Of a stretch of 25,050 nucleotides of DNA, positions 14,783 to 24,672 are shown piece by piece. The stretch comes from RCIO01 sp035555795 (GTDB lineage Bacteria > Pseudomonadota > Alphaproteobacteria > Rhizobiales > Rhizobiaceae). Position numbers and translations under genes: made by a program. Numbering within the stretch: position 1 is the first letter of the stretch; each line of letters begins with the position of its first letter. The DNA is taken from the NCBI GenBank assembly GCA_035555795.1, contig DATMGE010000008.1, forward strand, positions 1 through 25,050, written 5' to 3'. The notes below the pieces were generated by a model that did no database searches, was not told the origin of the DNA, and was given only the letters and a program-made list of their open reading frames with translations.

Positions 14783-14802
14783 GCACCGTCGGCGGACATC
14801 CC

Positions 14803-15477
14803 GTGATCATCCTCGCCATCGACACAGCCGCCAATCTCTGCGCCGCCTGCGTCCATGACGCCGCGGCCGGCATCGAGCGCGGCCGCAGCGTGCGCGATAT
14901 CGGCAAGGGCCATGCCGAGCAACTGATGGAGGTGATCGACGCGGCGCTGGCGGCAGGCGGCCTCGCCCATGCCGACATTGGCGGCATCGCGGTCTCGGTC
15001 GGGCCGGGCTCCTTCACCGGCATCAGGGTCGGCGTCGCCGCCGCGCGCGGGTTGGCGCTGGGGCTTGGCGTTCCCTCGGCCGGCGTCACCACGCTGGAGG
15101 CGCTGGCGCTGGAGGCGCGCGATCGGTTCCCGGATCGCCCGGTGATCGCGGCGCTGGATGCGAAGCGCGACGAGATCTATGTCGCCGCCTTTGCCGCCAA
15201 TGGCAGCGAGCAAGCCGCCCCGCACATTGCCGGCCTCGCCGAGGTGGTTGCGATGGCCGGACCCGGCACTGTGCTTTGCGGCACCGCCGTACCGCTCATC
15301 GAAGCTGCGACGGGTCGGCGGTTCGATTGCGGACCTGCGGAGGCGACCGCCGACATCGCGGCCTATGCGCGCGTCGCGGCCGGTCGGGGGTTAGAGGGAG
15401 AAAAACCGCGCCCGCTCTATCTGCGCGGGGCCGATGCGAAACCGCAATCCGGCTTCGCCCTGCCGCGAAAGGGCTGA
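14803..15477 (+). CDS. tsaB: tRNA threonylcarbamoyladenosine (t6A37) biosynthesis protein TsaB
   Basis: A 224-residue member of the ASKHA-fold YeaZ/TsaB family. TsaB is the scaffold partner of TsaD; with TsaE they transfer the threonylcarbamoyl group made by TsaC to A37 of ANN-decoding tRNAs. The start MIILAIDTA, the phosphate-loop-like GPGSFTGIRVG (67-77) and the AALDAKRDEIYVA strand are diagnostic. TsaB lacks the metal-binding histidines of TsaD, as here. Translation starts with GTG at 14803, 20 nt after the glcB stop. rimI begins 2 nt after its stop codon, indicating translational coupling. Confidence 0.96.
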   Translation: MIILAIDTAANLCAACVHDAAAGIERGRSVRDIGKGHAEQLMEVIDAALAAGGLAHADIGGIAVSVGPGSFTGIRVGVAAARGLALGLGVPSAGVTTLEALALEARDRFPDRPVIAALDAKRDEIYVAAFAANGSEQAAPHIAGLAEVVAMAGPGTVLCGTAVPLIEAATGRRFDCGPAEATADIAAYARVAAGRGLEGEKPRPLYLRGADAKPQSGFALPRKG

Positions 15478-15479
15478 AC

Positions 15480-15971
15480 GTGCGGCTGCCCTTCCTCTCG
15501 CGCGGTCCCGACTACGTGCTCCAGCCACTCACCGGGCGCGACAGCGCAGCGCTTTCGCAGATCCATGCCGAGGATTTCGTGCGGCCATGGGCGGCGGCCG
15601 AATTCGAATCGCTGCTCGCCCAGAACACGGTGTTCGGCTTCGGCGCGCATCAGCCCGGCGCGAAAAAGCGTGAGTTGCACGGCTTTGTGCTGGCGCGGGC
15701 TGTTGCCGGCGAGGCGGAGATCCTCACCGTGGCGGTCGCACGAGCGGCACGGCGGCGCGGGCTCGGTCGCACGATGATGGACGCCGTCCTTTCGCGGCTC
15801 CATGCGCTCCGGGCGGAGGCGCTTTTCCTCGAAGTTGACGAGACCAATATCGCCGCGCTCGCTCTTTACCGGAAGCTTGGCTTTCGCGAGGTCGGCCGCC
15901 GCGACGGCTATTATGCCGACAGGTCGGGCCGCAAAAGCGCGGCGCTTGTCATGCGCCGCGATCTTCGCTAG
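15480..15971 (+). CDS. rimI: Ribosomal-protein-alanine N-acetyltransferase RimI
   Basis: A 163-residue GNAT acetyltransferase. The acetyl-CoA pyrophosphate loop reads ARAARRRGLGRTMMDA (the R/QxxGxG/A motif A). It is followed by the family hallmark LEVDETNIAALALYRKLGF and a C-terminal YYADRSGRKSAALVMRRDL with the Tyr-containing strand typical of RimI, which acetylates the N-terminal Ala of ribosomal protein S18 and related substrates. The start is GTG at 15480, 2 nt after the tsaB stop. The tsaB-rimI pair is one of the most conserved small operons in proteobacteria. Confidence 0.93.
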   Translation: MRLPFLSRGPDYVLQPLTGRDSAALSQIHAEDFVRPWAAAEFESLLAQNTVFGFGAHQPGAKKRELHGFVLARAVAGEAEILTVAVARAARRRGLGRTMMDAVLSRLHALRAEALFLEVDETNIAALALYRKLGFREVGRRDGYYADRSGRKSAALVMRRDLR

Positions 15972-16002
15972 CCGTCGCGAATACCGCCAATCGGGGAAAA
16001 CC

Positions 16003-16806
16003 ATGTTCGGCTGGATACGCGTCGTCGCCACGCTGACATTGGTCCTGGCCGTCACCCTGCCGCTGGCGCTGGCGCAGATATTTGTGATGCGCACGGGCTG
16101 GGGCTCCGACCGCGCGCTGCCGCGCCTCTGGCACCGCTTCATCCTGCGCATCCTCGATTTCCGTCTCACCATCCATGGCCGCATGGCGAGCGAACGGCCG
16201 CTGATGCTGGCGTCCAACCATATTTCCTGGACCGACATCATGGTGGTCGGCGCTGCCGCCGACATCAATTTCGTCGCCAAGTCGGAAGTGTCGGGTTGGC
16301 CGATGATCGGCACGCTCGCCCATCTCCAGCGCACCATCTTCGTGGAGCGCGAGAAGCGCGGAAAGTCCGGCGAACAGGCGGGCGAGATCGCACAGCGCAT
16401 GGTGGACGGCGATCCGATGTTCGTCTTCGCCGAAGGTGTCACGGCGGACGGCAATCTGATGCTGCCCTTCAAGTCGACCCTGTTCGGGGCGGCGCGCTAT
16501 GTGATCGAGCGCGGCGCGGAGGCAGTGGCGGTCCAGCCGGTCGCCGTCGTCTACACCCGGCTGCACGGAATGCCGATGCAAAGGCAGCACCGCACTCATG
16601 TCGCCTGGATCGGCGACCGGCTGCTGCTGCCGCATATCATCGCGCTGCTGAAAGAGGGCGGCGTGGATGTCGAGCTCCATTTCGGCGAGCCGGTCATCTT
16701 CCGTGACGGCGACAGCCGCAAGGAAATGGCGCGCGAGGTGCATCGCCGCGCCGAGGCAATGTTCGCAGCCACCTTGCGCGACACGCGCCGCAAGGCCAGG
16801 CGCTGA
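16003..16806 (+). CDS. plsC: 1-acyl-sn-glycerol-3-phosphate (lysophospholipid) acyltransferase, PlsC family
   Basis: A 267-residue membrane-associated acyltransferase. A hydrophobic N-terminal anchor (about residues 6-28) is followed by the catalytic box NHISWTD (His73, Asp78), matching HX4D, and by VAKSEVSGWPMIG, the second conserved block. The third block, normally FPEGT, reads FAEGVT (142-147), and the fourth is VAVQPVAVVY. The enzyme acylates lysophosphatidate, or in the related OlsA branch lyso-ornithine lipid; the altered third block keeps both activities open. The ATG at 16003 follows GGGGAAAACC. The gene sits 31 nt after rimI. Confidence 0.9.
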   Translation: MFGWIRVVATLTLVLAVTLPLALAQIFVMRTGWGSDRALPRLWHRFILRILDFRLTIHGRMASERPLMLASNHISWTDIMVVGAAADINFVAKSEVSGWPMIGTLAHLQRTIFVEREKRGKSGEQAGEIAQRMVDGDPMFVFAEGVTADGNLMLPFKSTLFGAARYVIERGAEAVAVQPVAVVYTRLHGMPMQRQHRTHVAWIGDRLLLPHIIALLKEGGVDVELHFGEPVIFRDGDSRKEMAREVHRRAEAMFAATLRDTRRKARR

Positions 16807-16851
16807 CCCAAAGGGCTGTCGCCGGGCGGCAAAAACATCTATGGACGCGGA

Positions 16852-18231
16852 ATGGACGCCGAACTGAAAGAACAGCAGGCAGCTGCCGGGCAGGCGAAGC
16901 GCTACTTCGTCAAGACCTATGGCTGCCAGATGAATGTCTATGACAGCCAGCGCATGGCCGACGCGCTGGCAGCCGACGGCTATGTCGCGACGCAGAATAT
17001 GGAGGAGGCCGATCTGGTCCTTCTCAACACCTGCCATATTCGCGAGCGAGCCGCCGAAAAGGTCTATTCCGAGCTAGGCCGTATCCGCGACCTGAAGGAA
17101 GAGCGCCGCGCGCTGGGCGGCGACATGGTGATCGGCGTCGCCGGTTGTGTCGCGCAGGCCGAGGGCGCGGAGATCATGCGCCGCGCGCCGGCTGTCGACC
17201 TCGTCATCGGGCCGCAGACCTACCACCGGCTGCCGGATGCGGTGCGGCGTGCCCGTGACGGCTCGCGCGTGCTCGAAACCGACTATGCGACCGAGGACAA
17301 GTTCGCGCATCTGCCGTCTCCGCAGCCGGCGGTGGTGCGCAGCCGCGGCGTGACTGCCTTCCTCACCGTTCAGGAAGGCTGCGACAAGTTCTGCTCCTTC
17401 TGCGTCGTGCCCTATACGCGAGGTTCGGAAATTTCGCGCCCGGTGGCGCAGATACTCGCCGAGGCCGAGCGGCTGGCGAATGGCGGCGTGCGCGAATTGA
17501 CGCTGCTGGGCCAGAATGTGAATGCCTGGCATGGAGCTGGCGTCGATGGGCGCGAGTGGGGGCTCGGCGAGCTCCTGTTCCGGCTGGCCGAGGTGCCGGG
17601 AATTGCCCGCCTGCGCTACACGACCAGCCATCCGCGCGACATGGACGATGCGCTGATCGCCGCCCATCGCGACCTGCCGCAACTCATGCCCTATCTGCAC
17701 CTGCCCGTGCAGTCGGGCTCGGACCGCATTCTGAAGGCGATGAACCGCAAGCATACGGCCGACGACTATCTGCGGCTGATCGACCGCATCCGCGCGGCGA
17801 AGCCCGACATCGCCATGTCGGGCGACTTCATCGTCGGCTTCCCCGGCGAGGACGATGCCGATTTCGATGCCACGATGCGGATCGTGCGCGAGGTCGGCTA
17901 TGCGCAGGCCTTCTCGTTCAAATATTCGCAGCGTCCGGGAACGCCGGCGGCGGATCGCGGGTTGCAGGTGGCGGAAGAGGTGAAGGACGCGCGGCTGCAG
18001 CAATTGCAGGCATTGGTGAATGCGCAGCAGGCCGCTTTCGCCGCTTCCAGGACAGGCGCCGAGATGGACGTGCTGATCGAAAAGCCCGGCCGGCAGCCCG
18101 GCCAGATCGTCGGCCGCTCGCCCTGGCTCCAGCCGGTGATTGTTGATGAAACCGCCGGGCGAATCGGCGACATTATCCGGGTGCGAATCATCAGGACGGG
18201 GCAGAACAGCCTGTTCGCGGAGGCTGTCTGA
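16852..18231 (+). CDS. miaB: tRNA-2-methylthio-N6-dimethylallyladenosine synthase MiaB
   Basis: A 459-residue radical-SAM methylthiotransferase converting i6A37 to ms2i6A37 in UNN-decoding tRNAs. The N-terminal domain carries the auxiliary cluster ligands Cys25 (YGCQMN), Cys61 (NTCHIRERA) and Cys99 (AGCVAQ). The radical-SAM motif CDKFCSFC supplies Cys177, Cys181 and Cys184. Other blocks are LLGQNVNAW, HLPVQSGSD and GFPGED, and a C-terminal TRAM domain (about 390-455) would bind the tRNA. The ATG at 16852 gives the conserved start; another ATG at 16841 is out of frame. S-adenosylmethionine for the reaction is made by the metK product in the same cluster. Confidence 0.97.
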   Translation: MDAELKEQQAAAGQAKRYFVKTYGCQMNVYDSQRMADALAADGYVATQNMEEADLVLLNTCHIRERAAEKVYSELGRIRDLKEERRALGGDMVIGVAGCVAQAEGAEIMRRAPAVDLVIGPQTYHRLPDAVRRARDGSRVLETDYATEDKFAHLPSPQPAVVRSRGVTAFLTVQEGCDKFCSFCVVPYTRGSEISRPVAQILAEAERLANGGVRELTLLGQNVNAWHGAGVDGREWGLGELLFRLAEVPGIARLRYTTSHPRDMDDALIAAHRDLPQLMPYLHLPVQSGSDRILKAMNRKHTADDYLRLIDRIRAAKPDIAMSGDFIVGFPGEDDADFDATMRIVREVGYAQAFSFKYSQRPGTPAADRGLQVAEEVKDARLQQLQALVNAQQAAFAASRTGAEMDVLIEKPGRQPGQIVGRSPWLQPVIVDETAGRIGDIIRVRIIRTGQNSLFAEAV

Positions 18232-18256
18232 TCCGGGCCATGGCAAGGAGAGCTTT

Positions 18257-19294
<1,038 letters not shown>

Positions 19295-19297
19295 TCC

Positions 19298-19765
19298 ATG
19301 GCCGATATCGACATCGCGCTGGCCGTGGAGGCCGGCGACTGGCCGGCCGAAGCGCATCTGGAGCGACTGGCGCGCGCGGCGGTGGATGCGGCCTGCGCCG
19401 ACCAGGAACTGGCGGGTGCGTCGGAATTGTCGCTCATCTTCACGGATGACGCGGCGATACGCGAATTGAATGCCGGCTGGCGCGGTAAGGACAAGCCGAC
19501 CAATGTGCTCTCCTTTCCCGCCTTCCCCGAAGGCTGGTCGGCCCTGCCGCCCATGCTGGGCGATATCGTGCTCGCCGCCGAAACGGTCGCGCGTGAAGCC
19601 GAAGAGGAGGGCAAGCCATTGGAAAACCACATCGCCCACCTCATCGTGCACGGCTTTCTCCACCTTGTCGGCCACGACCATGAGGACGAGGAGGAAGCCG
19701 AGACGATGGAGGCGGCGGAGCGGCGAATCCTCTCCGCACTTGCCATTCCCGACCCTTACGCCTAA
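19298..19765 (+). CDS. ybeY: Endoribonuclease YbeY (16S rRNA maturation factor)
   Basis: A 155-residue metal-dependent protein. The signature HGFLHLVGHDH supplies three zinc-ligand histidines (His118, His122, His128) in the H-G-x-L-H-L-x-G-H-D-H form typical of the family. The central KPTNVLSFP and LGDIVLA blocks are also conserved. YbeY takes part in 16S rRNA 3'-end maturation and 70S ribosome quality control. The ATG lies 3 nt after the phoH stop, so the two are co-translated. The C-terminus (AIPDPYA) is short. Confidence 0.96.
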   Translation: MADIDIALAVEAGDWPAEAHLERLARAAVDAACADQELAGASELSLIFTDDAAIRELNAGWRGKDKPTNVLSFPAFPEGWSALPPMLGDIVLAAETVAREAEEEGKPLENHIAHLIVHGFLHLVGHDHEDEEEAETMEAAERRILSALAIPDPYA

Positions 19766-19795
19766 TTGAGGCGTTCAGTTACGCTGCGAAAGACG

Positions 19796-20881
19796 ATGAA
19801 CCAGACAGCACAGACCGCCCCAGGCGATCTACCCGGCGACGACAGGGAATCCGGCGCCGAGACCGGCGACAGTCCGAGTCCCGAACCTTCCCAAACCGAC
19901 ACCCGGCCCTCGTTGCTGCAACGGTGGCTGGGATTTCTGAGGCCGAAAAACGGCTCGACGCTGCGCGACGACCTGACCGACGCGCTGGCAGAGACCGCCG
20001 GCGAGGGTGAATTTTCCCCCGCCGAACGGGCCATGCTCAACAATATCCTGCGCCTGCGCGAGGTGCGCGTCGAGGATGTGATGATCCCGCGCGCCGATAT
20101 CGAGGCGGTGGAGCTGTCGACCACGCTGGGCGACATATTGAAGGTCTTCGAGCAGTCGGGCCATTCGCGCATGCCCGTCTATGCCGAGACGCTGGACGAT
20201 CCGCGCGGCATGGTCCACATCCGCGACGTGGTCGCGCAGATCACCCGCCTTTCACGCCAGAAGCGGACGCGCAGCGCCAAGGCTGCCCCCTCCGACACGC
20301 TGGACCTCGGCAAGGTCGATCTCTCGCGCACCATCGGCGAGCTGGGCCTCGTGCGCCCGGTCCTGTTCGTGCCGCCCTCCATGCTCGCTTCCGACCTGAT
20401 GGCGCGCATGCAGGCGGCGCGCATCCAGATGGCGCTGGTGATCGACGAATATGGCGGCACCGACGGGCTGGCCTCGCTGGAAGATATCGTCGAGATGGTC
20501 GTCGGCGACATTGAGGACGAGCATGACGACGAAACCGAGCCGCTGATCGTCAAGGCCGCTGACGGCGTCTATCTGGTCGACGGCAAGGCCGAAATATCGG
20601 ATGTCGCCGCGATGATCGGCAATGCCTTCCAGGCCGGCGAGCATGAAGAGGACGTCGATACGATCGGCGGCCTGATCTTCAACATTCTCGGCCGCGTGCC
20701 CGCGCGGGGGGAGGTGGTGCAGGGCATTCCAGGCTTCGAGTTCCACGTCCTCGACGCCGATCCGCGCCGCATCAAGCGGGTGCGCATCATGCAGACGCGC
20801 ACCGCCGACCAGCGCCGCCGCCGGGCCAAGGGCGCGAATGAGCCGGCCGAGGGCGGCCCGTCCGAGACGGCCGGCGCCTGA
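19796..20881 (+). CDS. CBS-domain protein of the HlyC/CorC (TlyC) family
   Basis: A 361-residue soluble protein. After an acidic, Pro/Ser-rich N-terminus (residues 1-45) come MLNNILRLREVRVEDVMIPR and two CBS domains (about 85-150 and 165-235), which usually bind adenine nucleotides. A C-terminal transporter-associated domain follows (about 250-340, with DTIGGLIFNILGRVPARGE). It lacks the N-terminal DUF21 membrane segment of CorB/CNNM proteins, and so resembles E. coli CorC/YbeX, linked to Mg2+/Co2+ efflux and ribosome homeostasis. Its place after ybeY is conserved (E. coli has ybeZ-ybeY-ybeX-lnt). The ATG at 19796 is preferred over a TTG 30 nt upstream, directly after the ybeY stop, which has no better ribosome binding site. 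Confidence 0.92.
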   Translation: MNQTAQTAPGDLPGDDRESGAETGDSPSPEPSQTDTRPSLLQRWLGFLRPKNGSTLRDDLTDALAETAGEGEFSPAERAMLNNILRLREVRVEDVMIPRADIEAVELSTTLGDILKVFEQSGHSRMPVYAETLDDPRGMVHIRDVVAQITRLSRQKRTRSAKAAPSDTLDLGKVDLSRTIGELGLVRPVLFVPPSMLASDLMARMQAARIQMALVIDEYGGTDGLASLEDIVEMVVGDIEDEHDDETEPLIVKAADGVYLVDGKAEISDVAAMIGNAFQAGEHEEDVDTIGGLIFNILGRVPARGEVVQGIPGFEFHVLDADPRRIKRVRIMQTRTADQRRRRAKGANEPAEGGPSETAGA

Positions 20882-20915
20882 CGGGCAATTCCGGCCGTGC
20901 AAAATAAAATCAAGG

Positions 20916-20942
20916 ATCGTTTCCGTGAAAAACGGAAATGAT
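20916..20942. repeat. Hairpin between corC-like gene and lnt
   Basis: An 11-bp stem (ATCGTTTCCGT / ACGGAAATGAT, one G-T pair) with a GAAAA loop lies 35 nt after the upstream stop and 46 nt before lnt. The TTTCCG...CGGAAA palindrome followed by CTAGAT has the look of the dispersed intergenic palindromes of rhizobial genomes. It could end the upstream transcript or shape the lnt leader. Confidence 0.5.
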
Positions 20943-20987
20943 CTAGATATCGGCGCGGTGATTCTTTCATCCTGAACGGACGAGGCT

Positions 20988-22637
20988 ATGCTGGGGGCAA
21001 ACCGGCCTGCGTCGCGGCTCGAGGCGGCCGGAACTACCGATGTCGCCCAGCCGTCATTGGCCGGCCCCGCCGGCCGGATGGCGCTTTTATGGGGATGGCG
21101 GCGCGCGCTGGCGGCATTGCTGGCCGGCGCGATTGCCTCCCTGTCGCAAGCTCCCACCGATTTCTTCGCCGTCTGCTTCATTTCCTTCCCGGTTCTCGTC
21201 TGGCTGCTCGACGGCGCCGCGGGCGATGCCGGACGCGGCTGGCTGCGGCGCCTCGCCCCCGCCTTCGCCACCGGCTGGTGGTTCGGCTTCGGCTATTTCG
21301 CCGGCGGACTCTGGTGGATCGGCAATGCGATGCTGGTCGACATCGCGGCCTATGCCTGGGCGCTACCCATCGCCGTGCTGCTTTTGCCGGCGACGCTGGC
21401 GGTCTTCTACGGGCTGGCGGTGGTGCTGGCGCGGCTGGCCTGGAGCGACGGCATCGGCCGCATCTTCGCGCTGGCCGCCGGCTTCGCGATCGCCGAATGG
21501 CTGCGCAGCTTCATGCTGACCGGGTTCCCGTGGAACGCGATCGGCTATGCGGCAATGCCGGTTCCGGTGCTGATGCAGAGCGTGAGCGTCGTCGGCATGG
21601 TGGGCATGAACGCGCTGGCCGTCTTCGTCTTTGCGCTGCCTGCCGCGCTGTCGGCGCGGCGCGGCGCGGGCATGGCGCTGCTGCTGCTCGTTGCGCTGCC
21701 GGCCGCGCATTGGGGCTTCGGCGCATGGCGGCTTGCGGGCGCGGCGACGGATGCGCCGGTGCACAATATACGCATCGTCCAGCCCTCCATCGACCAGTCG
21801 CAGAAGTGGGACCGGTCGCGGCGCGACGAGATTTTCGCCACATATCTCCAACTGTCGGCCCGCCCCCCGGAGCCGGACGCCGCGCAGCCGCAACTCATCC
21901 TGTGGCCGGAGACCTCGGTGCCCTTCCTGCTCGCCGACCGGCCCGACGCGCTGGCCGCGCTCAGCCAGCTGATCGGCGATGGCCAGGTGCTGATGGCGGG
22001 TGCGGTGCGCCGCGAAGGCGAAGGCGGGGACAATGCGCGCTACTACAATTCCGTGGTGGCGGTCGATTCCGCCGGCGAGATCTACGATGCGACCGACAAG
22101 ATGCATCTCGTGCCGCTGGGCGAGTTCGTTCCCTTCGAGGACTGGCTCGGCCGCATCGGCATCACCAAGCTGGTCCAGCTGCCGGGCGGCTTTTCCTCCG
22201 GCACGTCGCGCCATCCGATGGCGCTTGGCAACGGGCTCAGCGCCGCCGCCTTCATCTGCTACGAGGTGATCTTCCCCGGCATCGCCATGCAGCCCGATGC
22301 GGACATCATCGTCAACGTGACCAATGATGGATGGTTCGGCGATTCGCCCGGCCCCTACCAGCATTTCAGGCAGGCGCAGCTTCGCGCCGTCGAGGCCGGC
22401 CGGCCGCTCGTCCGCGCCGCCAATAACGGCCTGTCGGGCGCCGTCGATGCCTATGGCCGCGTCATCGACGCGCTGGCGCTCAATGGGGTCGGCGTGCTGG
22501 ACGTCGCGGTGCCGGTGGTGCGTGCGCCGCCGCCCTTGCCGCTGCTGCCGGCCGCCGCCTGCGGATGGTTGATCGTGCTGCTGCTCGTGCTGGGAGCGCT
22601 TGCCGCGCGGCTCGGCGACCTGCGGCGCGTCAATTGA
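20988..22637 (+). CDS. lnt: Apolipoprotein N-acyltransferase
   Basis: A 549-residue inner-membrane enzyme that adds the third acyl chain to the N-terminal Cys of lipoproteins. Six or so hydrophobic segments fill residues 35-240, followed by the periplasmic nitrilase-like domain with the catalytic triad Glu308 (LWPETSVPF), Lys371 (DKMHLVPLGEFVPFE) and Cys424 (FICYEVIFP). A last membrane segment is at about 520-541. NVTNDGWFGDSPGPYQH and RAANNGLSG are also family hallmarks. The ATG at 20988 is used; an ATG at 21078 (MALLWGWRR) would give a protein nearer the common N-terminus and is a real alternative. corC-lnt adjacency is widely conserved. Confidence 0.96.
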   Translation: MLGANRPASRLEAAGTTDVAQPSLAGPAGRMALLWGWRRALAALLAGAIASLSQAPTDFFAVCFISFPVLVWLLDGAAGDAGRGWLRRLAPAFATGWWFGFGYFAGGLWWIGNAMLVDIAAYAWALPIAVLLLPATLAVFYGLAVVLARLAWSDGIGRIFALAAGFAIAEWLRSFMLTGFPWNAIGYAAMPVPVLMQSVSVVGMVGMNALAVFVFALPAALSARRGAGMALLLLVALPAAHWGFGAWRLAGAATDAPVHNIRIVQPSIDQSQKWDRSRRDEIFATYLQLSARPPEPDAAQPQLILWPETSVPFLLADRPDALAALSQLIGDGQVLMAGAVRREGEGGDNARYYNSVVAVDSAGEIYDATDKMHLVPLGEFVPFEDWLGRIGITKLVQLPGGFSSGTSRHPMALGNGLSAAAFICYEVIFPGIAMQPDADIIVNVTNDGWFGDSPGPYQHFRQAQLRAVEAGRPLVRAANNGLSGAVDAYGRVIDALALNGVGVLDVAVPVVRAPPPLPLLPAAACGWLIVLLLVLGALAARLGDLRRVN

Positions 22638-22679
22638 CAGTCTCGGCGCGCGCGAACCATAGTGAGAAATGGGGTGTGT

Positions 22680-22753
22680 ATCCGGGTTCCGGATGCGCTT
22701 ATATGAATAGCGGCAGCTTCAAGGGGGCATGAAGGTGCCGGGCGCATGCCCGG
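22680..22753 (+). promoter_or_regulatory. Two palindromes before the XRE regulator gene
   Basis: ATCCGG-GTT-CCGGAT (22680-22694) and CCGGGC-GCAT-GCCCGG (22738-22753) flank a TTATAT/TATGAAT -10-like stretch (about 22700-22706). The second palindrome ends 12 nt before the preferred start codon. Both share a CCGG core, and autoregulation by the XRE protein is a reasonable guess. The second could also fold over the initiation region in the mRNA. Confidence 0.35.
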
Positions 22754-22765
22754 ACCATGGGCACG

Positions 22766-23179
22766 ATGATGCAGAACAAGAAGACACCAAACCCGATCGA
22801 TGTGCATGTCGGCAGCCGAATCAGGCTGCGGCGCAACATGCTGGGTATCAGCCAGGAGAAGCTGGGCGAAAGCCTCGGCGTCACCTTCCAGCAGATACAG
22901 AAATATGAAAAGGGCTCCAATCGCGTCGGCGCGAGCCGTCTTCAGGCGATTTCCTCCATCCTCAATGCGCCGGTCTCCTTCTTCTTCGATGGCGGGCCGG
23001 GCGGCGAGACGGACGGGGAGAAGGGCGGCTTCGCGGAGGACGGCCAGACGAGCTATGTCGTCGATTTCCTCTCCACCGCCGACGGATTGCAGCTCAACCG
23101 GGCTTTCGTGAAGATCAGCGATCCCAAGGTGCGCAAGCGCATCGTCGATCTGGTGAAGTCGCTCGCCGACGAGGACTGA
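22766..23179 (+). CDS. XRE-family transcriptional regulator
   Basis: A 137-residue DNA-binding protein. The helix-turn-helix (about residues 13-67) reads VGSRIRLRRNMLGISQEKLGESLG, then VTFQQIQKYEKGSNRVGASRL, a very typical Cro/C1-type domain with the recognition helix in TFQQIQKYE. The C-terminal part is an acidic linker and two helices. Proteins with PNPIDxHVGSRIRLRR and SFFF near residue 72 are nearly universal single regulators upstream of metK in Rhizobiales, from memory. The start is uncertain: ATGs at 22757, 22766 and 22769 are in frame and none has a clear Shine-Dalgarno. 22766 is chosen for similarity to the common MMxNKKxPNPID start. Targets are unknown. Confidence 0.92.
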   Translation: MMQNKKTPNPIDVHVGSRIRLRRNMLGISQEKLGESLGVTFQQIQKYEKGSNRVGASRLQAISSILNAPVSFFFDGGPGGETDGEKGGFAEDGQTSYVVDFLSTADGLQLNRAFVKISDPKVRKRIVDLVKSLADED

Positions 23180-23300
23180 GCGGTTCCGGCAAGTGCGTGC
23201 CGACAGCGTCCATGCGCCGCGCCGGACCCGGAAAAGTGACAAAAAAGCAGCGATATTCCCTCCGAACCGCGTGTTTCGGTCTCGAAGGGCAAAGCGTGAC

Positions 23301-23329
23301 CTTGACGAGCGCAAGCCGCCTTCGTTAAC
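23301..23329 (+). promoter_or_regulatory. Candidate metK promoter
   Basis: A perfect alphaproteobacterial -35 CTTGAC (23301-23306) is followed, after 17 bp, by GTTAAC (23324-23329), a poor -10. It would start transcription near 23336, just before the hairpin at 23342. Confidence 0.4.
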
Positions 23330-23341
23330 ACCGGTGCGCCT

Positions 23342-23368
23342 CCGGCGGCCCATCCGCCGGTTTTCTTT
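23342..23368 (+). terminator. Terminator-like hairpin in front of metK
   Basis: A perfect 7-bp stem CCGGCGG / CCGCCGG with a CCCAT loop is followed at once by TTTTCTTT. It lies 163 nt after the xre stop and ends 15 nt before the metK start codon. It may terminate the xre transcript, or attenuate or stabilise the metK mRNA if transcription starts upstream of it. Confidence 0.6.
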
Positions 23369-23383
23369 CGAGAGGGGACACCC

Positions 23384-24655
<1,272 letters not shown>

Positions 24656-24672
24656 GGCCCCGCAGGGACCAG

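Noticed and set aside
23180..23383. A SAM riboswitch upstream of metK
   Set aside because: I could not find the conserved core of SAM-II, SAH or SAM/SAH aptamers; only a promoter-like element and a hairpin with a T-rich tail are visible.
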